Below are positions 43,509 to 51,732 of a DNA stretch of 64,000 nucleotides, piece by piece; within the stretch, counting starts at the first letter, position 1, and each line of letters begins with the position of its first letter. Made by a program: the position numbers and the translations under genes. This DNA is from Cellvibrio mixtus subsp. mixtus J3-8 (GTDB lineage Bacteria; Pseudomonadota; Gammaproteobacteria; Pseudomonadales; Cellvibrionaceae), in assembly GCF_000766945.1 (NCBI RefSeq), contig NZ_ALBT01000032.1:1-64000 (forward strand), given 5' to 3'. The notes beneath the pieces were generated by a model, which saw nothing but the letters and a program-made list of their open reading frames with translations, was not told where the DNA came from and searched no databases.

Positions 43509-44919
43509 AAGGTGTTTGTAACGATTTAAACCGGAACATCCTTATTGTTAATAGTGAAGCCGCACAAATCAATCCAACAATTAATGCGGTCCAGAAGCCC
43601 GACGCTCCCATAGGTTGGGTAATCCAATCCTTAAAGGTCAGTGCGTAACCCAGTGGCAGTGAAATTCCCCAGAATGAAACCAGCATAATAACCATCGGGA
43701 TTTTGGTATCTTTGTAGCCGCGTTGTACGCCCATCATGGTGACCTGGATTACATCGGCGAGTTGGAAAATTGCGCCGAGTACAAATAATGTTGCCGCAAC
43801 TTTTTGCACTGCTACATCTGATGTATATAGGCTGGCAAGCCAATCGCGGCCTAAAAATAAAATCGATGCATTCACACTCCCGATGGTGAGCGCAAGCAGC
43901 AGTGCGCTGCGTGCGAGCAGGCGTGCTTCGTTATGGTCTTTGGCGCCGACTAGAAAACTAATGCGCAGTGTTAATGCGATACCCATGCTGAGTGGCAACA
44001 TAAATACCAATGAGATCAGGTTTAGCACAATTTGATGGCCCGCAATAGTCGTTGCGCCCAGTGGCGCCAGGAAGAGGGCAATCATGCAGAACATACTGAC
44101 TTCAATAAAACTGCTAAAACCAATGGGTAAACCGAGTTTTAATAAACGTTTAATTTCATCTTTGGCTGGTGCAACCCAATTGGCGATTAAATGGAATTGC
44201 TGGTAGACGCGGCTGGTATTTAGATAAACCAGCAGCGCGATTGCAGCAACCCAATTGGAAATAGTTGTCGCCCAACCGCTGCCGATGCCACCCATTCTGG
44301 GGATCTCAAATGCATTAAAATCAAAGCCAAAAATAAAAAAATAGTTAAGCGGAACGTTTAGTACAGCACTGATTATCGAAAAAACCATAATGATGTGGGT
44401 GTGGCCCAATCCATCAGTCAGCCCACGTAATGCCATTAATAATAAAAGGGCAGGTACCCCCCAGGAAAAGGCTTTCAAGTAGCCATCGGCGATGTACAGT
44501 GTTTTTTCATCCAGTTGTAACAGCGTCAAAACGGGGTGCATGTTTGTTAACAATAAAATCATTAACACCATGGCTACGAGGGAAATATAAATTCCTTGCC
44601 AGGTAGTTGGCATAATCTTGCTCCAGTCTTGCGCACCACGATGACCGGAAATAGTGGGTTGCATTGCACCGAGAACGCCGGCAAAAAATAATAAGGTTGG
44701 AACCCAAAGGCTGGTGCCGATACCCACACCAGCCAAATCTTCCGCACTGGAATGACCAGCCATCACTGTGTCGACGACACCATTTGCCATTTGTGCGAGT
44801 TGCGCTACCAGGATAGGTGCACCGAGGATTACCAATTGCTTCCATTCGATTAAGGTGCGGGCGACCAAACTCTGGTTATGGTCGGGTAATGCTTGGGGAA
44901 TATTGTCTTGGGTGTTCAC
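43507..44919 (-). CDS. MATE-family multidrug/cation efflux transporter
   Basis: The 470-residue protein has 12 hydrophobic spans and MATE landmarks: ILGAPILVAQLAQMANGVVDTVMAGH in helix 1, GIGTSLWVP, MPLSMGIALTLRISFLVGAKDHNEAR in helix 8 and QGYKDTKIP-like segment. It resembles NorM, which exports cationic drugs against sodium or protons. I start at GTG 44919, which has GGA 6 bases upstream. The frame is open to a TTG at 44952, but that overlaps cobC. It follows cobC by 29 bases, so it appears to be the last gene of the cobalamin operon. Confidence 0.9.
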   Translation of the reverse strand: MNTQDNIPQALPDHNQSLVARTLIEWKQLVILGAPILVAQLAQMANGVVDTVMAGHSSAEDLAGVGIGTSLWVPTLLFFAGVLGAMQPTISGHRGAQDWSKIMPTTWQGIYISLVAMVLMILLLTNMHPVLTLLQLDEKTLYIADGYLKAFSWGVPALLLLMALRGLTDGLGHTHIIMVFSIISAVLNVPLNYFFIFGFDFNAFEIPRMGGIGSGWATTISNWVAAIALLVYLNTSRVYQQFHLIANWVAPAKDEIKRLLKLGLPIGFSSFIEVSMFCMIALFLAPLGATTIAGHQIVLNLISLVFMLPLSMGIALTLRISFLVGAKDHNEARLLARSALLLALTIGSVNASILFLGRDWLASLYTSDVAVQKVAATLFVLGAIFQLADVIQVTMMGVQRGYKDTKIPMVIMLVSFWGISLPLGYALTFKDWITQPMGASGFWTALIVGLICAASLLTIRMFRFKSLQTP

Positions 44920-44948
44920 GCTGGTTCCAGTACATCTTGAAGGTGAGG

Positions 44949-45569
44949 TCAAACAGGGTTTAAGCCGATATATTTTATAACTGGTAAAGCATTTTGATGC
45001 GTTGCTATTTCAATTCGAGTATTGCTTGCATAATCGATATTCAATTGCCGGAATAAGCGGGCATTGCGCCAATCCAGGTTGAGCAGGTGTGCGATGATAA
45101 TCCTAATTACGCCCCCGTGACAGATGACCAGTTGATGTTCTGCTGTGATATTTGTATGAATTTGTTCCCAGCTGCGAATAATCCGCCCTGCAAATTGTTC
45201 CAGTGTTTCTCCATCCGGTGCATGGGCAGTCGCGGGCGTCTCCCAAAATTGGTTGAGTGTTAGCCATTGCTCAGCGCCAAATTGATCAAATGGAATTCCA
45301 TCCCAGCAGCCAAAATGCATTTCTTTTAATTCGTCGATAATTTGCAGTGGCAATTGTTGGGTTGCTGAAAATTCTTGCGCAGGTATTGCACAACGAATTA
45401 AAGGAGAGCTAACGATGTGGCTAATCGGATTTAACTGATGTAAAGACGTGATATTGTTGTGTAACTCACGCAGGCCATCAGCACTGCATGCAATATTTGT
45501 ATGACCATAAAGTGCAGCGGGGCCATCAACTTTGCCGTGGCGCATTAATGTAATAATCCGCTTGTTCAC
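44949..45569 (-). CDS. cobC: Alpha-ribazole phosphatase (CobC-like histidine phosphatase)
   Basis: The 206-residue protein is a histidine phosphatase with the catalytic RHG motif (LMRHGKVDG), SSPLIRCAIPA, Glu in LKEMHFGCWDG and the second His in VICHGGVIRI. Sequence and context fit CobC, which removes phosphate from alpha-ribazole-5'-phosphate or adenosylcobalamin-5'-phosphate (EC 3.1.3.73). Its start overlaps the cobU stop by one base. Confidence 0.88.
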   Translation of the reverse strand: MNKRIITLMRHGKVDGPAALYGHTNIACSADGLRELHNNITSLHQLNPISHIVSSPLIRCAIPAQEFSATQQLPLQIIDELKEMHFGCWDGIPFDQFGAEQWLTLNQFWETPATAHAPDGETLEQFAGRIIRSWEQIHTNITAEHQLVICHGGVIRIIIAHLLNLDWRNARLFRQLNIDYASNTRIEIATHQNALPVIKYIGLNPV

Positions 45570-46108
45570 TATTTTTCACCCTGGGTAAGTGATGAGTTGC
45601 CTTTTAATTGCAAAGGTAATCCTGCGGCAATAAAAAATACCTGGTCAGCAACTTGTGCGAGGCGTTGATTCAAACGGCCCGCTTCATCGACAAAGGTGCG
45701 GCTGATTTCCCCGAGGGGAATTATTCCAAGTCCAACTTCATTGGCGACAAAAATAATCTCTGCCTTACTGGATTTAATACTCTCAATCAATGCATCAAAC
45801 AGATTGGCAAAACTCTGGTTGGGAAAATGAAACAATTGGTTGTTGAGCCACAGTGTGAGGCAATCCACCAAAATGGTTTGGTCTTTCTGGGATTCTTCAA
45901 ATAACGTATCAATTAAATCCAGCGAGCATTCGCGCAATCGCCAATCAGCGGGGCGCTGTTGTTGGTGATGCGCGATCCGTTCAGCCATCTCAGCATCAGA
46001 TGCAGTCGCTGTTGCGATATATACTACCGGTTTTTGCGTTGCTACGGCGAGTTGCTCTGCATAACGCGATTTTCCGGAACGCGCACCGCCTAAAATAAGT
46101 TGGATCAT
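45569..46108 (-). CDS. cobU: Adenosylcobinamide kinase / guanylyltransferase CobU
   Basis: The 179-residue enzyme phosphorylates adenosylcobinamide and then transfers GMP to it (EC 2.7.1.156 and 2.7.7.62). The P-loop GGARSGKS is at residues 7-14, followed by the CobU pattern VYIATATASDAEMAERIAHHQQQRP with the guanylylated His, and VFVANEVGLGIIP near the end. It overlaps cobS by 4 bases (ATGA) and cobC by one. Confidence 0.95.
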   Translation of the reverse strand: MIQLILGGARSGKSRYAEQLAVATQKPVVYIATATASDAEMAERIAHHQQQRPADWRLRECSLDLIDTLFEESQKDQTILVDCLTLWLNNQLFHFPNQSFANLFDALIESIKSSKAEIIFVANEVGLGIIPLGEISRTFVDEAGRLNQRLAQVADQVFFIAAGLPLQLKGNSSLTQGEK

Positions 46109-46848
46109 AATGCGAGCAATACTCCGTAAATAGTTAACTCACTGACTTGTTGTACTGCACCCAGAGTGTCACCGGTGTATCCGCCAATTTGTTTATTCAA
46201 ATATGCTTTTGCCAATGTGCGTACTGTAATGAGTGTGATCAATAAAATTGCAGCATCGAGTGGCGGTAAAAAAAATAATGCGGGTAATGCCGTGATTAAT
46301 AAAATAGTTAGATCAGTTTTGGTTAATCGATTGGCGAGTGGTTTGCTTTTGCTGGTATCCGAATCACTTACATATTGCATATCAGCAATCAGGCTTACTG
46401 CTGTTGCTCGCGACAGGGGATAGGCAATTAATAATGTGATAATGATTTCACTGTTTTCAATCAATAATAAATATTTGCCGAGCAATGCCATTACCAGCGC
46501 CGATGCACCGTAAGTACCTATACGGCTGTCTTTCATAATGGCGAGTTTTTTCTCGCGCGCAAATGCGCCGCCAAAACCGTCAGCGGTATCGGCAAGGCCA
46601 TCTTCGTGGAATGCCCCGGTTAGTAATAAGCTAAATCCCATTGCTAGCCAAAGGCTGACTGTTGCTGGAAATAATTTGTCCGCGCTAAAAAATACGGCAG
46701 CAACCAACGCCCCTAATAACCAACCAACCAATGTCAGGTAACGGCTGGATTGGTTAAGTTTTTCCGGGGAATATTCCACCCATTGCGGCATTGGAATGCG
46801 GCTGAAAAATCCGAGCGCGAGGAAAAATAAATTGAGTTGGTTTTTCAT
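46105..46848 (-). CDS. cobS: Adenosylcobinamide-GDP ribazoletransferase CobS
   Basis: The 247-residue inner-membrane enzyme joins adenosylcobinamide-GDP with alpha-ribazole (EC 2.7.8.26). It shows FFSRIPMPQWVEYSPEKL, then the metal-binding FHEDGLADTADGFGG motif and KDSRIGTYGASALV, with six or more membrane spans. It is the second gene of the minus-strand cob operon, separated from cobT by a 150-base spacer with a repeat-like sequence. Confidence 0.95.
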   Translation of the reverse strand: MKNQLNLFFLALGFFSRIPMPQWVEYSPEKLNQSSRYLTLVGWLLGALVAAVFFSADKLFPATVSLWLAMGFSLLLTGAFHEDGLADTADGFGGAFAREKKLAIMKDSRIGTYGASALVMALLGKYLLLIENSEIIITLLIAYPLSRATAVSLIADMQYVSDSDTSKSKPLANRLTKTDLTILLITALPALFFLPPLDAAILLITLITVRTLAKAYLNKQIGGYTGDTLGAVQQVSELTIYGVLLAL

Positions 46849-46942
46849 TAATGTGGCGATGGCTTAGAGGTGAAATATAGGTGCTTATGTTGGGTAGTTC
46901 GTATGGAAGTTGTGTCATACAGTAATGAGTCACAATGACAAA

Positions 46943-46974
46943 CCCCGTAATACGTTTCGCTCCCTTCGGGCTAC
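46943..46974. repeat. REP-like dispersed repeat sequence in the cobT-cobS spacer
   Basis: Read on the minus strand it begins TAGCCCGAAGGGAGCGAAAC and ends in ACGGGG. The ends (CCCG, CGGG) can pair. This sequence type recurs in intergenic regions of many proteobacteria. It is a single copy in this window. Confidence 0.4.
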
Positions 46975-46998
46975 ATGTGCTGTTATCGATACCCGTGT

Positions 46999-48033
46999 TT
47001 AAACTTTCACGCCGGCACTTTCAAATGTCGCCATTTGATTGTAAAAATTCACGGCAGCTTGAAGTAATGGCAGCGCTAATGCTGCACCCGTACCTTCTCC
47101 CAGGCGCAGGCCCAAATTGAGCAACGGTTTCGCGTTTAATAAATCCAGCATTAGCTGATGGCCTGCTTCTTCGGACTCGTGGGCAAAAATCATATAGTCG
47201 CGCGCATTGGGATTAAATTGTATGGCGAGCAATGCTGCCGCTGAAACAATAAAACCATCAACCAGGATAATTTTTTTTGCCTGGGCGGTTGCCAGCATGG
47301 CGCCACAAATTTGCGCAATTTCAAAACCCCCTAATTCGGCGAGAATATTTAATGGCGATTTATCAGTGATCCGCGCAATGCCTTTTTTTATCAGCTCGAT
47401 TTTTTTAGCAAGTTGATCCGGATTAATACCTGTGCCAAGCCCCACACATTTTTCTACCGGCGCACCGCTGATAACCGCGAGGATTGCCGCTGCAGAACTG
47501 GTATTGCCAATACCCATTTCACCAAACGCCAATAAATTTGAACCCGCACCAATTTCCTGCTCGGCGAGCAATTGCCCAAACAATAATGCCTGGCGCACAT
47601 GCGCGTGTGTCATCGCCGGTTCATGGGCAAGGTTGCGTGTGCCGGCGGCAATGCGCTGGTTAATTAATGTCGCCGGCGGAAAAGAAATTTCATTTTTTAT
47701 GCCCGCATCAATCACTTTAAGGGGCAGGTGATTGGTGCGGCAAAAGCAATTAATCGCCGCGCCGCCTGCGAGGAAATTCAACACCATTTGTTGGGTAACA
47801 CTGCTCGGGGCAATACTTACGCCTTCGTCGGCAATACCGTGGTCAGCGGCAAATACCAGCATCAGCGGTCGTTCAATACTTAAGCGCGAGCGCTCCTGGA
47901 TCAGTGCGATTTGCAATGCCACTGCTTCGAGTTGCCCGAGGGCGCCCATAGGTTTGGTTTTTTGATCGATATGTTGCTGAATACTCGGAATTAGTTGGAT
48001 GTTTACGGGGTTGATTTGCCACTCAATAGTCAT
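46999..48033 (-). CDS. cobT: Nicotinate-nucleotide--dimethylbenzimidazole phosphoribosyltransferase CobT
   Basis: The 344-residue enzyme makes alpha-ribazole-5'-phosphate from dimethylbenzimidazole and nicotinate mononucleotide (EC 2.4.2.21). It has TKPMGALGQLEAVALQIALIQ, VFAADHGIADEGVSIAPSSVTQQMVLNFL, GEMGIGNTSSAAAI and the catalytic Glu region LRLGEGTGAALAL near the C-terminus. ATG 48033 has AGGA 9 bases upstream. It opens the cob operon. I looked for a cobalamin riboswitch in the 160 bases upstream and saw none. Confidence 0.96.
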   Translation of the reverse strand: MTIEWQINPVNIQLIPSIQQHIDQKTKPMGALGQLEAVALQIALIQERSRLSIERPLMLVFAADHGIADEGVSIAPSSVTQQMVLNFLAGGAAINCFCRTNHLPLKVIDAGIKNEISFPPATLINQRIAAGTRNLAHEPAMTHAHVRQALLFGQLLAEQEIGAGSNLLAFGEMGIGNTSSAAAILAVISGAPVEKCVGLGTGINPDQLAKKIELIKKGIARITDKSPLNILAELGGFEIAQICGAMLATAQAKKIILVDGFIVSAAALLAIQFNPNARDYMIFAHESEEAGHQLMLDLLNAKPLLNLGLRLGEGTGAALALPLLQAAVNFYNQMATFESAGVKV

Positions 48034-48141
48034 AATCCGGTTCCTTTTTGTCAGGCTGGGAAAGTTAGCACATCCACCGCCCCGAAATCGTAAATGTGTA
48101 GGGTTTTAGCGAGTTTTTACGCGATAACAAAAAACTCGGCG

Positions 48142-48147
48142 TATAAT
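48142..48147 (+). promoter_or_regulatory. -10 element of the aminotransferase gene with a flanking dyad
   Basis: A perfect TATAAT lies 46 bases before the ATG. Just upstream CGAGTTTTT (48110-48118) and AAAAACTCG (48130-48138) form a 9-bp inverted repeat spanning the -35 area, where no good -35 box is seen. This suggests a regulated promoter. The dyad does not match the TyrR box. Confidence 0.5.
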
Positions 48148-48193
48148 CCCGCGCGTTTTCCTGTCCTTACTGCGCCTGAATCCGGAGCCTGCC

Positions 48194-49384
48194 ATGTTTG
48201 AAGTTCTGCCCCTGCTGCCTAACGACCCGATCCTGGGTTTGAGTATCGCTTATGCTAATGACAACAATGCCGACAAGGTGGATTTGGGCGTAGGTGTATA
48301 CAAAAACGATTCGGGACAAACCCCGATTATGAAAGCGGTAGCCGAGGCGGAAAAACTGCGTATTGCACGTGATATCACCAAGGCCTACACCCCGCCCGCA
48401 GGTGTTCCCGGTGCTAATGAGGCAGCAACTCGCCTGGTATTTGGTGCGGATCATCCTGCTGTCGCAGCCGGCCGTGTCCGCACTGTACAAGCGCCCGGCG
48501 GCTGCGGTGCTTTGCGGGTGGCGGCGGAATTAATCCAGCGTGCCAAACCCGGTGCTAATTTATGGGTAAGCACCCCGACCTGGGCTAACCATGTTCCGTT
48601 ATTGGGTTCTGCCGGGTTGAAATTGCGCGAATATCCTTATTACGACTACGCCAATCACACCATCGATTTCGCCGCTCTGCTCGCAACATTCAACGAGATC
48701 CCGCGTGGTGATTTGGTGCTGTTGCATGCCTGCTGCCATAACCCGAGTGGTGCCGATTTGAGCCGCCCACAGTGGGATCAGGTTGCTGATGTGCTGGTTG
48801 AGCGCGGCATCATTCCTTTTGTGGATATGGCCTATCAGGGTTTTGGTGAAGGCTTGGAAGAGGATGCATACGGTTTGCGGATGCTGGCCAATCGCGTGCC
48901 GGAGATGATTGTTGCCAATTCGTTTTCTAAAAACTTTGGTTTGTATCGCGAACGCGCAGCAAGTTTGAGCCTGGTTTTTGCCAACCCCCAACAAGCTGAT
49001 GCCGGTTTCAGCCAATTGTTGAACGTAGCGCGCGCTATTTACTCAATGCCACCCGCACATGGTTCAACGATTGTTGACATCATCCTGCACAGCGATGAAC
49101 TCACCCGATTATGGCAAACCGAGCTTACCCAAATGCGCGAACGCATCGCCGGCTTGCGTGTGCAATTGGTGGAATCCCTGAATGGTTTACAACAAGCGCG
49201 CGATTTCAGTTTTATCGCCAAAGAACGCGGCATGTTTTCATTCCTGGGTTTAACTGTTGACCAGGTGCGTAAGCTTAAAAGTGATTACAGCATCTACATG
49301 ACTGATACCAGCCGCATCAGCGTGGCGGGTCTGACAAAAGAAAAAATGGCGTATGTTGCCAAGGCGATAGTGGCGGTGCTGTAA
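48194..49384 (+). CDS. Aspartate/aromatic amino acid aminotransferase (class Ib)
   Basis: The 396-residue PLP enzyme fits the AspC/TyrB family: VDLGVGVYKNDSGQTPIM, TVQAPGGCGALRVAAELI, LLHACCHNPSGAD (PLP-contacting Asn and Cys region), VDMAYQGFGEGLEEDAYGLR, the Schiff-base Lys in NSFSKNFGLYRERA, and MFSFLGLTVDQV with the C-terminal substrate Arg in DTSRISVAGLT. It transfers amino groups between aspartate, tyrosine or phenylalanine and 2-oxoglutarate (EC 2.6.1.1/2.6.1.57). TyrB and AspC cannot be told apart by eye. Confidence 0.93.
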   Translation: MFEVLPLLPNDPILGLSIAYANDNNADKVDLGVGVYKNDSGQTPIMKAVAEAEKLRIARDITKAYTPPAGVPGANEAATRLVFGADHPAVAAGRVRTVQAPGGCGALRVAAELIQRAKPGANLWVSTPTWANHVPLLGSAGLKLREYPYYDYANHTIDFAALLATFNEIPRGDLVLLHACCHNPSGADLSRPQWDQVADVLVERGIIPFVDMAYQGFGEGLEEDAYGLRMLANRVPEMIVANSFSKNFGLYRERAASLSLVFANPQQADAGFSQLLNVARAIYSMPPAHGSTIVDIILHSDELTRLWQTELTQMRERIAGLRVQLVESLNGLQQARDFSFIAKERGMFSFLGLTVDQVRKLKSDYSIYMTDTSRISVAGLTKEKMAYVAKAIVAVL

Positions 49385-49458
49385 TTTTTAGAGGCCGCTT
49401 ATAGTTTTTCCTGCAATCCTTATGCGCTCCTAACGGCGAGGCTGCTAAGCTCTCGCCT

Positions 49459-50943
49459 ATGAATGCGTTCTTCTCTCCTCAATATTTGCAGCGATACGCA
49501 ACCGGCCTGGCCATTTGGGCGCTGGGTTGGTGCGTATTATTGTTGTTAGATACCCGCTTTGATCTGGCTAGTTTGAGCCTGATATTAGTGCTGACTTCTG
49601 CCATTGCATCATTGTGGTTGCCGGTGAGTATTACATTGGTAACCAGCGTAATTGCGCTAATGGCTTTTAACTGGGCCCTTGTGCCGCCGCGCGGTACCTT
49701 TGTAATTGACCTGCACCAACATGCTTTTTTATTGGTGGCGATGTTGGTTGTAAATGTCATTGTGGCGGGGTTGATGGTTTCCCTGCGTGAGCAAACCCGC
49801 CGTGCGCAGGCTCATGCCGAAGCCGCAGATGTGTTGCGCACCTGGGGCGATAAATTGCGCGATACCAAAGAGCCGGCAGAATTATTGGGCGAGTTACAGC
49901 AACAACTTGCTCGCCTCGCTAATTCTCCTGTTCAAATATTGAGTGATATGAACAACGATATTGCGCAATTGACCACTGAGCAGCGCGAAGCGCTGATTTA
50001 TTGCCGGGACAATAACCAAGCCATAGGGCCGGGCACCGGGCGCTACCAGGAGTTGGCAAATCTCTATTTGCCTTTACGTGGTAAAGGTCAGGCAGGGGGG
50101 GCGGTAATGTTGGATGCTGCATTGATTGGACAACCTGAATTGCTTGCCCAAGCCCAGGCATTGTGCGATCAAATGGGTTGGGCGCTGGAGCGGCAGCAAA
50201 TTCTTAAACGCGAACAGGCGGCGCGTGATCAGGCCCAATCGCAAAGTTTGCGCAACACTTTTCTCGCTGCAATTTCCCATGACTATCGCACTCCACTCGC
50301 CACTATCATGGGGGCAGCCTCTTCGTTGCTGGAACAGGATGATCGTTTGACACAAACGCAACGCCAACAATTGGCACAACGCATTGTTGATGAAACAGAT
50401 CGCTTGCGCCGCCAAACAAATAATATGTTGCAGCTTGCACGGCTTGACGGGATCAAAGCGGTTGGTGCGGCGATCAAGGCAGATTGGGAGTCCGCAGAGG
50501 AAATTATTGGCAACGTGCTTCGTCGAATTCCATTGGTACATCAGGCGCAAATTGAAGCAACTATTCAACCTGATTTGCCATTGATCTGGGGCGATTCTTT
50601 ACTGCTAGCCCAATTGTTGGAAAATTTAATCGACAACGCCATTAAATATGGCCCGGTGAATGGTGAAATAAAATTGACTGCGCGCATGCATCAACAATGG
50701 TTAGTGTTGGCAGTGGAAGACAATGGCGCTGGTATTGCTGCACATGATTTTGAACAATTGCTGGAAAATTTCCAGCGTGGTGACCATCGCCAATCGGGTG
50801 CCGGTGTCGGGCTTGCATTGTGCCGTGCCATTGCTCGCGCCCACAGCGGAGAATTTATACATATCACCGATGCTATCGGTTCCCGCTTTGAGTGCCGTTT
50901 GCCGTTGCACACGCAGCCGTCTATTGCCGGAGCCCGTACATGA
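49459..50943 (+). CDS. Short KdpD-like sensor histidine kinase
   Basis: The 494-residue protein matches only the C-terminal half of KdpD: four membrane spans of the DUF4118 type (about 15-107), a GAF-like segment (about 125-235), HisKA with phospho-acceptor His in AAISHDYRTPLATIMGAASSLL, and an ATPase domain (LLENLIDNAIKYGP, VEDNGAGI, GAGVGLALCRAI). The N-terminal KdpD and universal-stress domains of full KdpD (about 895 residues) are missing. There is no KdpFABC in view. The next genes are a KdpE-like regulator (4-base overlap) and the potassium transporter Kup, so the kinase probably senses potassium or osmotic state and controls Kup. Confidence 0.9.
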   Translation: MNAFFSPQYLQRYATGLAIWALGWCVLLLLDTRFDLASLSLILVLTSAIASLWLPVSITLVTSVIALMAFNWALVPPRGTFVIDLHQHAFLLVAMLVVNVIVAGLMVSLREQTRRAQAHAEAADVLRTWGDKLRDTKEPAELLGELQQQLARLANSPVQILSDMNNDIAQLTTEQREALIYCRDNNQAIGPGTGRYQELANLYLPLRGKGQAGGAVMLDAALIGQPELLAQAQALCDQMGWALERQQILKREQAARDQAQSQSLRNTFLAAISHDYRTPLATIMGAASSLLEQDDRLTQTQRQQLAQRIVDETDRLRRQTNNMLQLARLDGIKAVGAAIKADWESAEEIIGNVLRRIPLVHQAQIEATIQPDLPLIWGDSLLLAQLLENLIDNAIKYGPVNGEIKLTARMHQQWLVLAVEDNGAGIAAHDFEQLLENFQRGDHRQSGAGVGLALCRAIARAHSGEFIHITDAIGSRFECRLPLHTQPSIAGART

Positions 50944-51662
50944 GTTTGCGGTTATTGTTGGTTGAGGATGACCGCGAGTTGCGCAGCACATTGCGTTCGG
51001 CATTGATGGTGGATGGTTGTGACGTTATTACGGCGGCGAGCCTTTCTGAAGCCAATGCGATTTACAGTCAAACGCAACTTGATAGTGAAACCAAAACCCA
51101 ATCCTTCGATTTAATTTTACTGGATCTGGGGTTACCCGACGGCGATGGCAGCGAGCTGCTTCATCGTTTGCGCCGCCGCCAGAATACACCGGTGATTATT
51201 ATTTCCGCGCGTGAAGCAGAAGGGCAAAAAATTGAATTACTGGATGCGGGCGCCGATGATTATTTGGTAAAACCTTTTAGTCTCGGCGAATTGCTTGCGC
51301 GTATTCGGGTGGCTATGCGGCATCGCGGTGCGAACCTTCGTCCCGCGATAACGCGTTATGAATATGCGGATTTATGCATTGATCTGGCGAATCATAGTGT
51401 GAATAAAAAGGGTGAAACTATTCATCTCACACCAACAGAATTTAATTTGCTGGCACGCCTGGTGCGCAGCGCCGGGCAAGTGGTTAGCCATCGTCAATTA
51501 CTGGTGGATGTATGGGGGCAGGAATACCTGGATCACACCCATTATTTGCGTTTATACATGGGACAATTGCGCGCGAAGCTGGAACAAAATCCGGCGCGCC
51601 CCGAATTCCTGTTGACCGAGCCGGGAATTGGTTACCGTTTGCTGGATAATAATCCGGAATAG
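50940..51662 (+). CDS. kdpE: KdpE-like response regulator (OmpR family)
   Basis: The 240-residue regulator has a receiver domain (LLLVEDDRELR with the acidic pair, phospho-Asp in LILLDLGLPDGDG, Lys in DDYLVKPFSLGELLARI) and an OmpR-type winged helix (LTPTEFNLLARLVRSAGQVVSHRQLL, THYLRLYMGQLRAKLE). LHYLRVYMGQLR-like text is characteristic of KdpE. ATG 50940 overlaps the kinase stop (ATGA). A stretch DSETKTQ inside the receiver domain makes that domain about 8 residues longer than in E. coli KdpE. Confidence 0.92.
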   Translation: MSLRLLLVEDDRELRSTLRSALMVDGCDVITAASLSEANAIYSQTQLDSETKTQSFDLILLDLGLPDGDGSELLHRLRRRQNTPVIIISAREAEGQKIELLDAGADDYLVKPFSLGELLARIRVAMRHRGANLRPAITRYEYADLCIDLANHSVNKKGETIHLTPTEFNLLARLVRSAGQVVSHRQLLVDVWGQEYLDHTHYLRLYMGQLRAKLEQNPARPEFLLTEPGIGYRLLDNNPE

Positions 51663-51732
51663 CGAACTATACTTATGCGATCCTGATATCGGGTTCTACA
51701 TACTGCGTGTGTGTATTACATAGGTAGTTGTT

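Noticed and set aside
48034-48193. Possible cobalamin riboswitch ahead of cobT
   Set aside because: The leader is short and I do not see the conserved B12-box sequence or its pairing.
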